Source: Nocardioides cavernae
GTDB taxonomy: Bacteria > Actinomycetota > Actinomycetes > Propionibacteriales > Nocardioidaceae
Direction of reading: 5' to 3'
DNA length: 64,000 bases
Assembly: GCF_013410035.1 (NCBI RefSeq)
Contig: NZ_JACCBW010000002.1
Location: 1,301,817 to 1,365,816, forward strand
This document shows, one piece after another, positions 16,397 to 25,707 of the stretch; within the stretch, counting starts at the first letter, position 1, and the number at the start of each line of letters is the position of its first letter. The translations under genes were made by a program, and so were the position numbers. The notes beneath the pieces are model-generated. The model was not told where the DNA came from, did not search any database, and saw only the letters and a list, made by a program, of their open reading frames with translations.

Positions 16397-16672
16397 GTGT
16401 CCAGCGACCTGCCGCCGACCGGCGCTACCAGCGAGCCCCTCGACGTCCCGATCCGCGACGAGTCGATCCGGCTCGGCCAGTTCCTCAAGCTCGCGAACCT
16501 CGTCGAGACGGGCGCCGAGGCCAAGCCGGTGATCGCCGACGGCGCGGTGCGGGTCAACGGGGAGGTCGAGACGCGACGGGGCCGCCAGCTCGTCCCCGGC
16601 GACGTGGTCGCGCTGGGCGGGCTGGCGGCCCGTGTCGCCACGGGGGAGGTCGAGATCGACGTCCCCTGGTGA
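16397..16672 (+). CDS. S4 domain RNA-binding protein
   Basis: The 91-residue protein is almost entirely an S4 RNA-binding domain (RLGQFLKLANLVETGAEAKPVIADGAVRVNGEVETRRGRQLVPGDVV, here read in parts), like YbcJ/RlbA proteins. Such small proteins bind structured RNA, possibly on ribosome precursors. The GTG start follows a TACCCT -10 box by 6 nt, so the mRNA is likely leaderless; a longer frame upstream is antisense to the phospholipase-like gene. Confidence 0.85.
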   Translation: MSSDLPPTGATSEPLDVPIRDESIRLGQFLKLANLVETGAEAKPVIADGAVRVNGEVETRRGRQLVPGDVVALGGLAARVATGEVEIDVPW

Positions 16673-16681
16673 GTGGCGACG

Positions 16682-16716
16682 GTGAGGTGGAGCGTCCCCC
16701 GACTACTTCACCTCAC
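16682..16716. terminator. Hairpin terminator between convergent genes
   Basis: GTGAGGTGGAG pairs with CTTCACCTCAC (one G-T pair) across a loop of about 13 nt. It overlaps the stop codon of the ABC permease gene and follows the S4 gene by nine bases. Confidence 0.5.
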
Positions 16717-17503
16717 GGGTCAGCACGCGCCACGTGCCGACGACCAGCGGCAGCAGCACCCACACGCCGGAGGCGGTGGCGAGCTGTGCCCAGTCCTGAC
16801 CGGCCATCTCGCCGGCGAAGAGCGGCTGCATCACCGAGTCCAGGTTGAGCCACCTGCCGGCCTCCTCGAGCGAGGAGACGGCCATCGTGGCGATCGACCA
16901 GATGGTCGGCAGGACCAGCACCGACACGATCGCGACGGGCGTGTTGAGGAACAGGAGCCCGAACGCCACGCCCTGCAGGACGTAGATCAGCAGGGCCAGC
17001 AGCACGCCTCCGCCGACGGCGGCGGTCAGGTCCCACTCGCCGGTGCCCCCGGCGATGTTGGCCACCGCCGACGCGGCGACGGCGACGACGAGCACCACGG
17101 CAGCCAGCACGAGCGCGGCCAGGGCCTTGGCCAGCACGACCCGGCCGCGGCGCGGCTCGAGGGTGAAGGTCACCAGACCCGTCCGCTGGGTCCACTCCGC
17201 CGTGGCGGCCATGATGCCGAGCACGGGCAGGAGCATGGCGAGCGGCAGGGTCGAGAGCTCGAGCAGGCTGCGGAAGGACGCGTCCTCGGCAGGGCCCCAG
17301 ATGAGGAAGGCGGCCAGGATGATCGCGGCGACGGCGGCCATGACGATGACCATCCAGCGGCCGGCGCGCGTGTCGACCATCTTGCGGAGCTCGGCCTGCA
17401 GGGTGCGGGAGAACGGCACTCCCGGTCGCCCCTGGAGGGGGGTCGGCCGCGGGTGGGTGTCGCTGCCGCCCACGGCGGGGGCAGTGGTGGTCGGGGTGCT
17501 CAT
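16703..17503 (-). CDS. ABC-2 type transporter permease
   Basis: The 266-residue protein has about six hydrophobic helices, beginning WMVIVMAAVAAIILAAFLIW near residue 50. A conserved pattern of ABC-2 exporters (LRKMVDTRAGRW, then FTLEPRRGRVVLAK) is present. Its ATG overlaps the stop of the ATPase gene (ATGA). Together they form an exporter, possibly for a toxic compound, divergent from a histidine kinase/response regulator pair that likely controls them. Confidence 0.85.
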   Translation of the reverse strand: MSTPTTTAPAVGGSDTHPRPTPLQGRPGVPFSRTLQAELRKMVDTRAGRWMVIVMAAVAAIILAAFLIWGPAEDASFRSLLELSTLPLAMLLPVLGIMAATAEWTQRTGLVTFTLEPRRGRVVLAKALAALVLAAVVLVVAVAASAVANIAGGTGEWDLTAAVGGGVLLALLIYVLQGVAFGLLFLNTPVAIVSVLVLPTIWSIATMAVSSLEEAGRWLNLDSVMQPLFAGEMAGQDWAQLATASGVWVLLPLVVGTWRVLTREVK

Positions 17504-18396
17504 GCTGCGTCTCCTTCGCGGGACGTGGCGGCCGTGAGGCCGAGGAACATCTCTTCGAGGCCTTCGGAGCCTCCGGACCGCAGCTCGAGGAGCACGACGC
17601 GCTCCTCGGCGGCGATGCGGCCCACGACGCCGGGCTCGGCGTCGACGACGAGGCCCGAGCCGGTGCGCGAGACGGGCACGTCGGCCTGCTCGAGCAACCC
17701 GGCCAGCCGGGCGTTGTCGGTCGAGTTGACCGTGGTGCCACCGCGGCTCAGCAGCTCCTCCTTGGAGCCCATCGCCACGATGCGGCCGCGACCGATCATC
17801 ACGAGGTCGTCGGCGACGATCTGCACCTCGTGCAGCAGGTGGCTCGACAGCAGCACCGTGCCGCCGCCGTCGGCGAAGCGGCGCAGCAGCCCGCGCATCC
17901 AGTGGATGCCCTGAGGGTCGAGGCCGTTGGCCGGCTCGTCCAGGATCAGCACCTGCGGCTCACCGAGCAGCGCAGCGGCGATGCCGAGGCGCTGGCGCAT
18001 GCCGAGGGAGTAGTTGCGGACCCGGCGGCCCGCCTCCTCGTCGGTGAGGCCGACCAGCGTGAGGACCTCCTCGACGCGGGAGCGGGAGACGCCGACCGAC
18101 ACGGCGGCGACCCGCAACACCTCGCGGCCGGTGCGGCCCGGGTGCTGGGCGGAGGCGTCGAGCATGACCCCGACCTGGCGTCCGGGGTTGTGCAGCTCGC
18201 GGTAGGTCTGGCCGAGGATGGTGGCCCGGCCCGACGTGGCGGGGGTCAGGCCGGTCATCATCCGCATCGCGGTGGACTTGCCCGCGCCGTTGGGCCCGAG
18301 GAAGCCGACCACGCTGCCGGGACGCACCTCGAACGAGATGTCGTCGACGGCGGTGAAGCCGCCGTAGCGCTTGGTGAGGTTCTCCACTGTGATCAT
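17500..18396 (-). CDS. ABC transporter ATP-binding protein
   Basis: The 298-residue ATPase has Walker A GPNGAGKST at residues 34-42, signature SLGMRQRL near 130 and Walker B VLILDEP at about 149-155, followed by the H-loop SSHLLHE. It resembles drug- and bacitracin-type exporters (BcrA/NatA). The ATG at MITVENLTKRYGG was preferred over an upstream in-frame ATG because the family starts there. The divergent 140-bp region to the kinase gene carries repeated CGACC-containing motifs that may bind the response regulator. Confidence 0.92.
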   Translation of the reverse strand: MITVENLTKRYGGFTAVDDISFEVRPGSVVGFLGPNGAGKSTAMRMMTGLTPATSGRATILGQTYRELHNPGRQVGVMLDASAQHPGRTGREVLRVAAVSVGVSRSRVEEVLTLVGLTDEEAGRRVRNYSLGMRQRLGIAAALLGEPQVLILDEPANGLDPQGIHWMRGLLRRFADGGGTVLLSSHLLHEVQIVADDLVMIGRGRIVAMGSKEELLSRGGTTVNSTDNARLAGLLEQADVPVSRTGSGLVVDAEPGVVGRIAAEERVVLLELRSGGSEGLEEMFLGLTAATSREGDAA

Positions 18397-18436
18397 GGCT
18401 CCAGCCTGCGCGGCCGAAGGGGGCCGGGACATCGGG

Positions 18437-18516
18437 CGCAGGGGTCGCTCGGGTCCGACCTCGGTATCGACCCGGCTCGCTGGCCGACACCTTGGTCGGA
18501 CGCAGGGGTCCGACCC
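18437..18516. promoter_or_regulatory. Repeated motifs in the exporter/two-component intergenic region
   Basis: CGCAGGGGTC occurs at 18437-18446 and 18501-18510, and GGGTCCGACC at 18451-18460 and 18506-18515, the latter forming a perfect GGGTC-C-GACCC palindrome. An inverted repeat CCGAC-N6-GTCGG lies at 18484-18499. These are candidate binding sites for the adjacent NarL-type regulator. Confidence 0.4.
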
Positions 18517-18523
18517 GGTCCTC

Positions 18524-18529
18524 TAGCCT
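18524..18529 (+). promoter_or_regulatory. -10 box of the histidine kinase gene
   Basis: TAGCCT with a 7-nt gap to the ATG at 18537 suggests a leaderless mRNA. Confidence 0.45.
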
Positions 18530-18536
18530 CGCCACC

Positions 18537-19721
18537 ATGGCCCCTACCCACGTCGTCCCCGAGCGACGCGGGCGCCTGGCGCCGACCTGGCGGTACGCCC
18601 TGGCCCTCCTCATCAGTCTCGTCGCGTGGGGCGTGCCGCTCCTGAGTGCGACCGAACGGACCTCCGACACCCGGCTCATGTGGTTCCTCTGGGGGGACCC
18701 GCTGCTCGGGCTCGTCTCCTTCGTGCTGATCAGGTGGCGGCACCGTCAGCCTGCGGCGGTGTCGGTGCTCCTCAACACCTTCACCTTCGTCTCCGCGTCG
18801 AGCGCGGGCCCTGCGTCGTGGGCCCTCGGCTCGGTCGCCTCCCACCGACGGTGGCGCCTGGTCGCGGTCGTGGTGCCGATCAGCGTGGTCGCCGGGATCG
18901 TCCAGGAGCGCATCGGGCTCGCGGAGGACACCCTGCCCCTGTGGGCGTCGCTCTCGTTCGGCGGTCTCGTGTCGGGGATCCTCGTCGCGACGGGCTATGC
19001 GATGGGCTCCCAGCGCCAGCTCGTCGACTCCTACCGGGCCCGCGCCGAGACGGCCGAGCGGGAGCAGCGCGCGCGGGTCGCGCAGGCGCAGGCCGCCGAG
19101 CGCACCCGGATCGCCCGCGAGATGCACGACGTGCTGGCCCACCGCATCTCCCTCGTGGCGATGAACGCGAGCACCCTGAGCTATCGCACCGACCTGTCGG
19201 AGGAGGACCGGGCGACGGCGGCGCGCTCCATCGAGGAGAACGCCCACCGCGCGCTCTCCGACCTGCGCGCCGTGCTGGGCGTCCTGCGCGACCCCACCCA
19301 GCCCGCGGACGAGGGGCCCGAGCGGCCGCAGCCGGGCATCGACGACCTGGCCGCGCTGGTCGAGGAGGAGGCTGCCGGCGGGATGCGCGTACGCCTGTCG
19401 CAGGCCGTCGAGGGTGAGCTGCCGACGAGCACGGGGCGCACGGCGTACCGCATCGTCCAGGAGGCGCTGACCAACGTCCGCAAGCACGCCCCCGGCACCA
19501 CGGTCACCGTCGACGTCGCCGGCAGCCCCGACGACGGCGTGGTGATCGCGGTCCGCAACGCCGCGCCCGTGGCGCCGGTGCGCGGGCCGTCTCTGCCGGC
19601 GTCCGGCCTCGGCCTGCTCGGCCTGGCCGAGCGCGCCGCCCTGGCCGGTGGGCGGATCAACCACGGCGTGGACGCCACCGGCGGCTACTCGGTGCGGGCA
19701 TGGATACCGTGGGCCACGTGA
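18537..19721 (+). CDS. Sensor histidine kinase, NarL/DesK type
   Basis: The 394-residue protein has about five transmembrane helices in its first 155 residues, a coiled linker, a HisKA_3 dimerisation helix with the phosphorylated His at about residue 197 (REMHDVLAHRISLV), and a HATPase domain (ALTNVRKHA, GLGLLGLAERAALAGG). It has no large extracellular loop, so it may sense membrane state or the exporter, as in antibiotic-sensing kinases. The ATG follows a TAGCCT box; it overlaps the response regulator by GTGA. Confidence 0.9.
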   Translation: MAPTHVVPERRGRLAPTWRYALALLISLVAWGVPLLSATERTSDTRLMWFLWGDPLLGLVSFVLIRWRHRQPAAVSVLLNTFTFVSASSAGPASWALGSVASHRRWRLVAVVVPISVVAGIVQERIGLAEDTLPLWASLSFGGLVSGILVATGYAMGSQRQLVDSYRARAETAEREQRARVAQAQAAERTRIAREMHDVLAHRISLVAMNASTLSYRTDLSEEDRATAARSIEENAHRALSDLRAVLGVLRDPTQPADEGPERPQPGIDDLAALVEEEAAGGMRVRLSQAVEGELPTSTGRTAYRIVQEALTNVRKHAPGTTVTVDVAGSPDDGVVIAVRNAAPVAPVRGPSLPASGLGLLGLAERAALAGGRINHGVDATGGYSVRAWIPWAT

Positions 19722-20404
19722 GCGACGAGGGGAGCGGGCGCCCGCAGATCCGGCTGGCCGTGGTCGACGACGACCCGATGGTGCGCACGGCGCTCGGCAT
19801 GATGCTCGGCGGCGGCTCGGGGATCACCGTGGTGGCCGAGGCAGGCGACGGCGAGGAGGCGCTCTCGGTCGTCCCGTCGTCGGGGGCGGACGTGGTGCTG
19901 ATGGACATCCGCATGCCCGTGCGCGACGGGCTCAGCGCGACCGAGGAGCTGCTGCGCGTCCACCCGCAGCTGAAGATCATCGTGCTCACGACCTTCGACA
20001 CCGACGACATGGTGCTCAAGGCGCTGCGCACCGGCGCGGCCGGGTTCCTGCTCAAGGACACCCCTCCGGCGCGTCTGGTCGAGGCCGTCCGCACCGTGGC
20101 GTCCGGCCAGCCGATGCTCTCGCCGAGCGTCACGGCCCAGCTGATCGCGGCCGTGACCCGCACCGACGAGGGCTCGGACGCCGACCGGCGCACGCGTGCA
20201 GCGCAGGACGCGCTCGCCGGCCTGACCGAGCGCGAGCGCGACGTCGCCGACGGCGTGGCCCGCGGGCTGAGCAACGCCGAGATCGCCGCCGAGCTGTTCA
20301 TGGGCGTCCCCACGGTGAAGACGCACGTCGGGCGGCTCTTCGCCAAGCTGGGCGTCGAGAACCGGGTGCAGGTCGCGATCCTGGTCCACGACGCCCAGGG
20401 GTGA
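19718..20404 (+). CDS. Response regulator, NarL/LuxR family
   Basis: The 228-residue protein has a receiver domain with the acidic pocket VDDD at residues 17-19, the phosphorylated Asp63 (VLMDIRMP) and the conserved Lys in FLLKDT, then a LuxR helix-turn-helix (LTERERDVADGVARGLSNAEIAAELF ... VKTHV, in parts). Its GTG overlaps the kinase stop, so the two are coupled. The likely target is the divergent ABC exporter. Confidence 0.92.
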   Translation: MSDEGSGRPQIRLAVVDDDPMVRTALGMMLGGGSGITVVAEAGDGEEALSVVPSSGADVVLMDIRMPVRDGLSATEELLRVHPQLKIIVLTTFDTDDMVLKALRTGAAGFLLKDTPPARLVEAVRTVASGQPMLSPSVTAQLIAAVTRTDEGSDADRRTRAAQDALAGLTERERDVADGVARGLSNAEIAAELFMGVPTVKTHVGRLFAKLGVENRVQVAILVHDAQG

Positions 20405-20435
20405 AGGACCGCCCGACGTCAGGTGTGGCTGCCGG

Positions 20436-20807
20436 TCAGCGGACCTCGAGGAGGTCCACGACGAAGATGAGCGTCTCGCCCGGCTTGATGACGCCGCCGG
20501 CGCCGCGGTCGCCGTAGCCCAGGTGCGGCGGGATGACGAGTCGGCGGCGGCCGCCGACCTTCATGCCCTGCACGCCGGTGTCCCACCCGGAGATCACCTG
20601 GCCGATGCCGAGGCGGAACTGCAGCGGCGTGCCGCGGTTGTAGGACGCGTCGAACTCCTCGCCCGTCGAGTGGGCGACACCCACGTAGTGGACCGAGACG
20701 GTCGATCCGGACGCGGCCTCGGCACCGTCGCCCTCGACGAGGTCGGTGACCTCGAGGTCGGCGGGCACCTCGCCCATGTGCGGGTCGACGTCGGGCTTCT
20801 CGCTCAC
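20436..20807 (-). CDS. FKBP-type peptidyl-prolyl isomerase
   Basis: The 123-residue single-domain FKBP shows VSVHYVGV, FDASYNRG, GQVISGWDTGVQGMKVG and PPHLGYGDRGAGG, with the aromatic residues of the binding pocket conserved. It has no signal peptide and is cytoplasmic. The GTG start has GAGGAG upstream at 5-6 nt. It catalyses proline isomerisation during protein folding. Confidence 0.93.
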   Translation of the reverse strand: MSEKPDVDPHMGEVPADLEVTDLVEGDGAEAASGSTVSVHYVGVAHSTGEEFDASYNRGTPLQFRLGIGQVISGWDTGVQGMKVGGRRRLVIPPHLGYGDRGAGGVIKPGETLIFVVDLLEVR

Positions 20808-20842
20808 AAGTACTCCTCTGGGGGATGGTCGAAGGTGGTGCG

Positions 20843-21274
20843 TCAGGTCTGGTGGACGTAGCTGTCGAGCTGGTCGCGCTCGAACTCGAGCTCGCCGATG
20901 CGGTTCTTGACCACGTCACCGATGGAGATGATGCCGGTCAGCCGTCCGTCGGCCAGCACCGGGACGTGCCTGATGCGGTGCTCGGTCATCGTCTGCATGA
21001 GGTCGGTGAGCGAGTCCTCCGCTGCGCACGTGCGGACGTCGGCGGTCATGATCGAGCGCACGAGGCCGTCCAGGACCGCCGCGTCGGCGTGCAGGCGCCG
21101 CACCACGTCGCGCTCGCTGACGATGCCGTCGACCCGGTCGCCGTCCTCGCTCACGACGAGCGCCCCGACGTTGTGCTCGGCGAGCAGGGAGACCAGCTCG
21201 CGCACGGTGGCGTCCGGCCCGATGGTCACCACCGTCCGGTCGCCCTTGCCCTGGATGACGTCCTGGATCCTCAT
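20843..21274 (-). CDS. Tandem CBS domain protein
   Basis: The 143-residue protein consists of two CBS motifs (VRELVSLLAEHNVGALVVSEDG and DLMQTMTEHRIRHVPVLADG in parts), a Bateman module that binds adenine nucleotides. It ends in a conserved helical tail. It has no attached enzyme, like hypoxic response proteins of mycobacteria. The start ATG has GAGAGGG upstream. Confidence 0.88.
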   Translation of the reverse strand: MRIQDVIQGKGDRTVVTIGPDATVRELVSLLAEHNVGALVVSEDGDRVDGIVSERDVVRRLHADAAVLDGLVRSIMTADVRTCAAEDSLTDLMQTMTEHRIRHVPVLADGRLTGIISIGDVVKNRIGELEFERDQLDSYVHQT

Positions 21275-21379
21275 GGTCCACCCTCTCGTCCGGAGACTGA
21301 TGATCAGTCACCGTAGCCAAGTGCGGCGTCGAGGGACAGGGCCGCAGGACCCGTTCCGACGGCCTTCCCGCGGCCGGGG

Positions 21380-22267
21380 TCAGTCGAGGACCGGGGGTGC
21401 CTGCCGGTCGCGCAGGCTGCTGACCGAGCCGGGCCCGCGACGCGGCACGTCGGGGTCGGTGTCGTCCTCGATCGTGCCGAGGAAGGACAGGGCCGCGTCG
21501 TGCAGGTGGCCGTTGCTGGCCAGGGCGTTGCCGCCCCACGGGCCGTCGGTGCCGTCGAGCGAGGTGAACCGGCCACCGGCCTCGCGGACGATCACGTCCA
21601 GCGCCGCCATGTCGTAGAGGGCGAGCTCGGGCTCGGCCGCGATGTCGACGGCACCCTCCGCGAGGAGCATGTAGGACCAGAAGTCGCCGTAGGCACGGGT
21701 ACGCCAGCACCGCCGCGTCAGCGAGACGAAGTCGTCGAGCCGGTCGCGCTCGTCCCAGCCCGAGAGGGAGGAGTAGCTCAACGACGCGTCCTCGAGTCGC
21801 CGCACGTCGGAGACCTCGCACCTCGTGGCCTTCAACAGCGAGCGGCCCGTCCAGGCGCCGTTGCCGGCCGAGGCCCACCAGCGGCGCTGCAGCTGCGGTG
21901 CGGAGACGACACCGAGGACGACCTCGTCGTCGATCGCGAGCGCGATGAGGGTCGCCCACACGGGGACGCCGCGGACGAAGTTCTTCGTGCCGTCGATCGG
22001 GTCGATGATCCATCGGCGCTGGCTGTGCCCGGTCGTGCCCTGCTCCTCGCCGACGACGGCGTCGCGCGAGCGGACGCGCGAGAGCGTACGCCTGATGCTC
22101 TCCTCGACGGCCTTGTCTGCGTCCGTCACCGGGGTGAGGTCCGGCTTGCTCATGACGTGGAGGTCGAGCGCCTTGAAGCGGGCCTGGGTCAGCGAGTCCG
22201 CGTCGTCGGCGAGCACGTGGGCCAGACGCAGGTCGTCGGTGTGGTCGTTGGAGCCGGTGATGGGCAT
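21380..22267 (-). CDS. hisN: Histidinol-phosphatase of the inositol monophosphatase family
   Basis: The 295-residue protein has the metal-binding motifs [14 protein letters not shown] and the C-terminal [17 protein letters not shown]. In actinobacteria this branch of the family provides histidinol-phosphatase for histidine biosynthesis; inositol or other monophosphates remain possible substrates. I chose the ATG at 22267 because a TAGCCT box ends 6 nt before it; a GTG six bases upstream would lie in that spacer. It is divergent from the DUF2231 gene. Confidence 0.85.
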   Translation of the reverse strand: MPITGSNDHTDDLRLAHVLADDADSLTQARFKALDLHVMSKPDLTPVTDADKAVEESIRRTLSRVRSRDAVVGEEQGTTGHSQRRWIIDPIDGTKNFVRGVPVWATLIALAIDDEVVLGVVSAPQLQRRWWASAGNGAWTGRSLLKATRCEVSDVRRLEDASLSYSSLSGWDERDRLDDFVSLTRRCWRTRAYGDFWSYMLLAEGAVDIAAEPELALYDMAALDVIVREAGGRFTSLDGTDGPWGGNALASNGHLHDAALSFLGTIEDDTDPDVPRRGPGSVSSLRDRQAPPVLD

Positions 22268-22273
22268 GTTCAC

Positions 22274-22279
22274 AGGCTA
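22274..22279 (-). promoter_or_regulatory. -10 box of hisN, leaderless
   Basis: TAGCCT on the minus strand, 6 nt before the ATG. It faces the TACTGT box of the divergent DUF2231 gene. Confidence 0.55.
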
Positions 22280-22296
22280 TTCCCAGCATCGGGTCC

Positions 22297-22302
22297 TACT
22301 GT
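22297..22302 (+). promoter_or_regulatory. -10 box of the DUF2231 gene, leaderless
   Basis: TACTGT, 6 nt before the ATG at 22309. Confidence 0.55.
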
Positions 22303-22308
22303 GCACGC

Positions 22309-22770
22309 ATGGAACTCAACGGTGTGCCGTTGCACCCGCTCGTCGTGCACGCAGTCGTCGTCCTCGGTCCGCTCGCCGCCCTGACCGGTCTCGCGTACGC
22401 CTTCGTGCCGCGGTGGCGCTGGCTGCTCCGGTGGCCGCTCGTCGTCCTGGCCGTCGTCACGGCCGTCGCCGCGCTCGTCGCGGTCGCGGCGGGCGAGGAC
22501 CTCCTCGCCGCGCGACCCGAGCTCGCACCGATCGTCGAGGAGCACGAGGAGGCCGGCGAGAACCTGCGCTCGGTCGCGCTGATCTACGCCGTCGTCGCCG
22601 CGGTCGGCGCGTGGGCCCTCGGCGGCACGTCCGCCCTCGCCTCCGGCCGGGGCGCGCGGCCGACCCGCTTCGGCATCCCGGTCATGGTGCTGCTCGCCGT
22701 CGCCGCGGTCGGCCTCCTGGTCACGCTCTACCTGGCCGGCGACTCCGGCGCCCGCGCCGTCTGGGGCTGA
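22309..22770 (+). CDS. DUF2231 family membrane protein
   Basis: The 153-residue protein has four hydrophobic helices and opens NGVPLHPLVVHAVVVLGPLAALTG, the DUF2231 signature with its paired histidines that could bind metal or haem. No function has been fixed for the family. It ends 13 bases from the convergent rsgA stop. Confidence 0.82.
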   Translation: MELNGVPLHPLVVHAVVVLGPLAALTGLAYAFVPRWRWLLRWPLVVLAVVTAVAALVAVAAGEDLLAARPELAPIVEEHEEAGENLRSVALIYAVVAAVGAWALGGTSALASGRGARPTRFGIPVMVLLAVAAVGLLVTLYLAGDSGARAVWG

Positions 22771-22783
22771 GTCCCCGGAGGGC

Positions 22784-23788
22784 CTACCAATCGCTGGCGC
22801 CCTCGCGCGCGGCCAGCAGCCGGCGGAACGACTCCACCCGGTCGGGGTCGGCCTCGCCCGACGCGACCGCCTCGTCGAGGCCGCACTCGGGCTCCTCGCT
22901 GCCGTGGGTGCAGCCGCGCGGGCAGTCCTCGGTCATCTCCTCGAGGTCGGGGAACGCCTCGATGAGGTTCTCCGGCTGGACGTGCGCGAGCCCGAACGAC
23001 CGGATGCCCGGGGTGTCGATGATCCAGCCGTCACGGCCCGGGAGCTCCAGGAGGTAGGCGCTGGTGGACGTGTGCCGGCCGCGACCGGTGACCGAGTTGA
23101 CGATGCCGACCTCGCGGCCGGCGTCGGGGACCAGCGCGTTGACGAGCGTCGACTTGCCGACGCCGCTGTGCCCGACCAGGACGCTGGTGCGGCCCCGCAG
23201 GCGCTCGCGCACCTCGGTGAGGTCGCCGGCGCCCTCGCCCTTGAGCTGCGTGACGACCCACGGCACGCCGAGCGAGCGGTAGGTCGAGAGCAGCGTCTCC
23301 GGGTCGGCGAGGTCGGCCTTGGTGAGGCAGAGCAGGGGAGCCATGCCGGCGTCGTACGCGGCGACGAGGGCGCGGTCGATGAGTCGCGGGCGCGGCTCCG
23401 GGTCGGCGAGCGCGGTGACGACCACCAGCTGGTCGGCGTTGGAGACGATCACCCGCTCCACCGGGTCGTCGTCGTCCGCGGTGCGGCGCAGGGTGGTCGT
23501 GCGTGGGACGACCTCGACGATCCGGGCGAGCGAGCCGTCGTCGCCGCTGGTGTCGCCGACCACGCGGACCCGGTCGCCGACGACGACGCCCTTGCGGCCC
23601 AGGGGACGTGACTTCATGGCCATCACGCGGTGGCCGTCGACGAGGAGCGTGAAGCGGCCCCGGTCGACGGTGACGACGACGCCGTCGACGGCGTCGTCGT
23701 AGGTGGGTCGGTCCTTCGTGCGCGGACGGGTACGACGGCGTGGGCGCTCGTAGTGCTCGTGGTCGTGCTCGGAGTACCGACCCGTCAC
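22784..23788 (-). CDS. rsgA: Ribosome small subunit-dependent GTPase A
   Basis: The 334-residue protein has an OB-fold, then a circularly permuted GTPase: TKAD (G4), GHSGVGKST (G1) and DTPG (G3), and a C-terminal zinc knuckle ([15 protein letters not shown]). It assists late assembly of the 30S subunit. The GTG start overlaps the stop of aroA (GTGA), the same order as in mycobacteria. The His-rich, Arg-rich N-terminal extension ([19 protein letters not shown]) is typical of actinobacterial forms. Confidence 0.93.
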   Translation of the reverse strand: MTGRYSEHDHEHYERPRRRTRPRTKDRPTYDDAVDGVVVTVDRGRFTLLVDGHRVMAMKSRPLGRKGVVVGDRVRVVGDTSGDDGSLARIVEVVPRTTTLRRTADDDDPVERVIVSNADQLVVVTALADPEPRPRLIDRALVAAYDAGMAPLLCLTKADLADPETLLSTYRSLGVPWVVTQLKGEGAGDLTEVRERLRGRTSVLVGHSGVGKSTLVNALVPDAGREVGIVNSVTGRGRHTSTSAYLLELPGRDGWIIDTPGIRSFGLAHVQPENLIEAFPDLEEMTEDCPRGCTHGSEEPECGLDEAVASGEADPDRVESFRRLLAAREGASDW

Positions 23789-25086
23789 GAGGGCGTACCG
23801 TCCGTGCGACCGTGGACGGCGACGGTCCACGCCGTCGCGAAGTCGGGGAACGTCTTCGACGTGGTGGCGATGTCCTCGACCAGGACGCCGTCCACCGCCA
23901 GCCCGAGGATGACACCGGCGTGCGCCATCCGGTGGTCGGCGTAGGTGTGGAAGGTCCCGCCGTGCAGGGCCGCCGGACGGATGTCGAGCCCGTCCTCGCG
24001 CTCGGTGACGTCGGCGCCGAGGCGGCCGAGCTCGGTGGCGAGGGCGGTGATCCGGTCGGTCTCGTGGCCGCGGATGTGGGCGACGCCGCGCAGGTGCGAC
24101 GGGGACTTGGCGAGGGCGCACAGCGCGGCGACCGCCGGGGTGAGCTCGCCGACGTCGTGCAGGTCGAGGTCGACGCCGGTGAGCCGCTCGGGCCCGCGGA
24201 CCGTGAGGTCGCCGTCGACCAGGGTGACCTCGCACCCCATCAGCGCGAGGATGGCGCGGAGCTCGTCGCCGGGCTGCGTCGTCGAGTCGGGCCAGCCGGT
24301 CACGGTCACGCTCCCGCCGGTGGCGGCGCCCAGCGCGAGGAACGGCGCGGCGTTGGACAGGTCGGGCTCGATGTCGTGGTCGACGGCCTTCACCGGCCCC
24401 GGGGCGACCGCCCAGCGGTTGGCGTCGGAGTCGTCGACCTCCACGCCGTGCTCGCGCAGCATCTGGACGGTCATCTCGATGTGGGGGAGCGACGGGACGG
24501 GCTTGCCGACGTGGCGCACGTCGACGCCGTGCTCGTAGCGTGCCCCCGCCAGCAGCAGCGCGGAGACGAACTGCGACGACGCGCTCGCGTCGATGGTCAC
24601 CGTGCCGCCCGGCACCGAGCCGGTGCCGCGCACCGAGAACGGCAACGCTCCGCGACCGCCGTCGTCGACGTGGACGCCGAGCGCGCCGAGCGCCGCGAGC
24701 ACCTGGCCGACGGGTCGCAGCCGCATGTGCGGGTCGCCGTCGAAGGCGACGGTGCCGGTGGCCAGCCCGACGACGGGCGGCACGAAGCGCATGACGGTCC
24801 CGGCCAGTCCGCAGTCGATGTCCGCGTCACGGTCCCAGGCGCCGGGGGTCACGGCCCAGTCGCCGGCGCCGTCCGCGGCGGTGTCGTCGACGCGGGTGCC
24901 GAGGGAGCGCAGCGCAGCCGCCATGAGGAGCGTGTCGCGCGAACGGAGCGGCCGGCGTACGACGCTGGGGCCGTCGGCGATCGCTGCCAGGACCAGGGCC
25001 CGGTTGGTCAGCGACTTGCTGCCAGGCAGGGACACGACGCGGTCGACGCGCTCGAGGGGACGCGGGGCCGGCCAGAGCTCACTCAC
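23785..25086 (-). CDS. aroA: 3-phosphoshikimate 1-carboxyvinyltransferase (EPSP synthase)
   Basis: The 433-residue enzyme joins shikimate-3-phosphate and phosphoenolpyruvate in aromatic amino acid synthesis. [19 protein letters not shown] and [12 protein letters not shown] are the substrate-binding motifs, with a late [12 protein letters not shown]. The GTG start lies 6 nt after a TAGGCT box, so it is probably leaderless, and the gene is coupled to rsgA. Confidence 0.95.
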   Translation of the reverse strand: MSELWPAPRPLERVDRVVSLPGSKSLTNRALVLAAIADGPSVVRRPLRSRDTLLMAAALRSLGTRVDDTAADGAGDWAVTPGAWDRDADIDCGLAGTVMRFVPPVVGLATGTVAFDGDPHMRLRPVGQVLAALGALGVHVDDGGRGALPFSVRGTGSVPGGTVTIDASASSQFVSALLLAGARYEHGVDVRHVGKPVPSLPHIEMTVQMLREHGVEVDDSDANRWAVAPGPVKAVDHDIEPDLSNAAPFLALGAATGGSVTVTGWPDSTTQPGDELRAILALMGCEVTLVDGDLTVRGPERLTGVDLDLHDVGELTPAVAALCALAKSPSHLRGVAHIRGHETDRITALATELGRLGADVTEREDGLDIRPAALHGGTFHTYADHRMAHAGVILGLAVDGVLVEDIATTSKTFPDFATAWTVAVHGRTDGTPS

Positions 25087-25092
25087 CCGCGC

Positions 25093-25098
25093 AGCCTA
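25093..25098 (-). promoter_or_regulatory. -10 box of aroA-rsgA, leaderless
   Basis: TAGGCT on the minus strand, 6 nt before the GTG start of aroA. Confidence 0.55.
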
Positions 25099-25115
25099 TC
25101 GAGGGCAGCGGGCGC

Positions 25116-25646
25116 TCAGGTCAGCTGCGCCTTGGCGAGCCTGGCCTCGCGCCGCGCGTCCTTGGCGACCTGACGTGCCTCGCGCCGGACGTCGGCGGCG
25201 GCGCGTCGGGCGCGCCAGGCCAGGCCGGGCTTGCCGTCGGTGTCGACCGCAGCGAGCAGCAGACCGCCGAGGACCGAGGTGTTCTTGAAGAACTGGAGGC
25301 GCTGGGCCGCCTTGGCCTTCGGGTCGGTCTCGTCCCAGAACGCGTGCCCTGCCAGCGTCGTCGGGACGAGGGAGGCGGCGAGCACGGTCGCGCTCAGGCG
25401 CGGCGCCCGGCCGGTGGCCAGAGCGGCGGCGGCGAGGATCTGCGCGCCGGCGTTGATGCGCACCAGGGTGGCGGGGTCCGAGGGGATCGGCGCCTGGGGA
25501 ACGGCCTGCTGGGCAGCGGGGACGACCTTGTCGGTCACCTTCTTGGCCTTGGCCGCGTGGCCCTCGGTGTTGCGCAGGGCGTTCACGCCGCCGGCGACGA
25601 AGATCGAGGCCAGCATCGGACGGGCGAGCAACCGGGTGATCGTCAT
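25116..25646 (-). CDS. DoxX family membrane protein
   Basis: The 176-residue protein opens TRLLARPMLASIFVAGGVNALRN, the DoxX fold start, and has three or four hydrophobic helices with a charged Arg/Lys-rich C-terminal tail. DoxX-like proteins act in redox or thiol-related membrane complexes. The ATG at 25646 lies 6 nt after TAGACA, favouring it over an upstream GTG. Confidence 0.8.
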   Translation of the reverse strand: MTITRLLARPMLASIFVAGGVNALRNTEGHAAKAKKVTDKVVPAAQQAVPQAPIPSDPATLVRINAGAQILAAAALATGRAPRLSATVLAASLVPTTLAGHAFWDETDPKAKAAQRLQFFKNTSVLGGLLLAAVDTDGKPGLAWRARRAAADVRREARQVAKDARREARLAKAQLT

Positions 25647-25707
25647 GGGCACTGTCTACACGATCGGGGGGAGCGGGCGCTCCGTCCGCAGGGGTGCCGG
25701 GCGCGGC

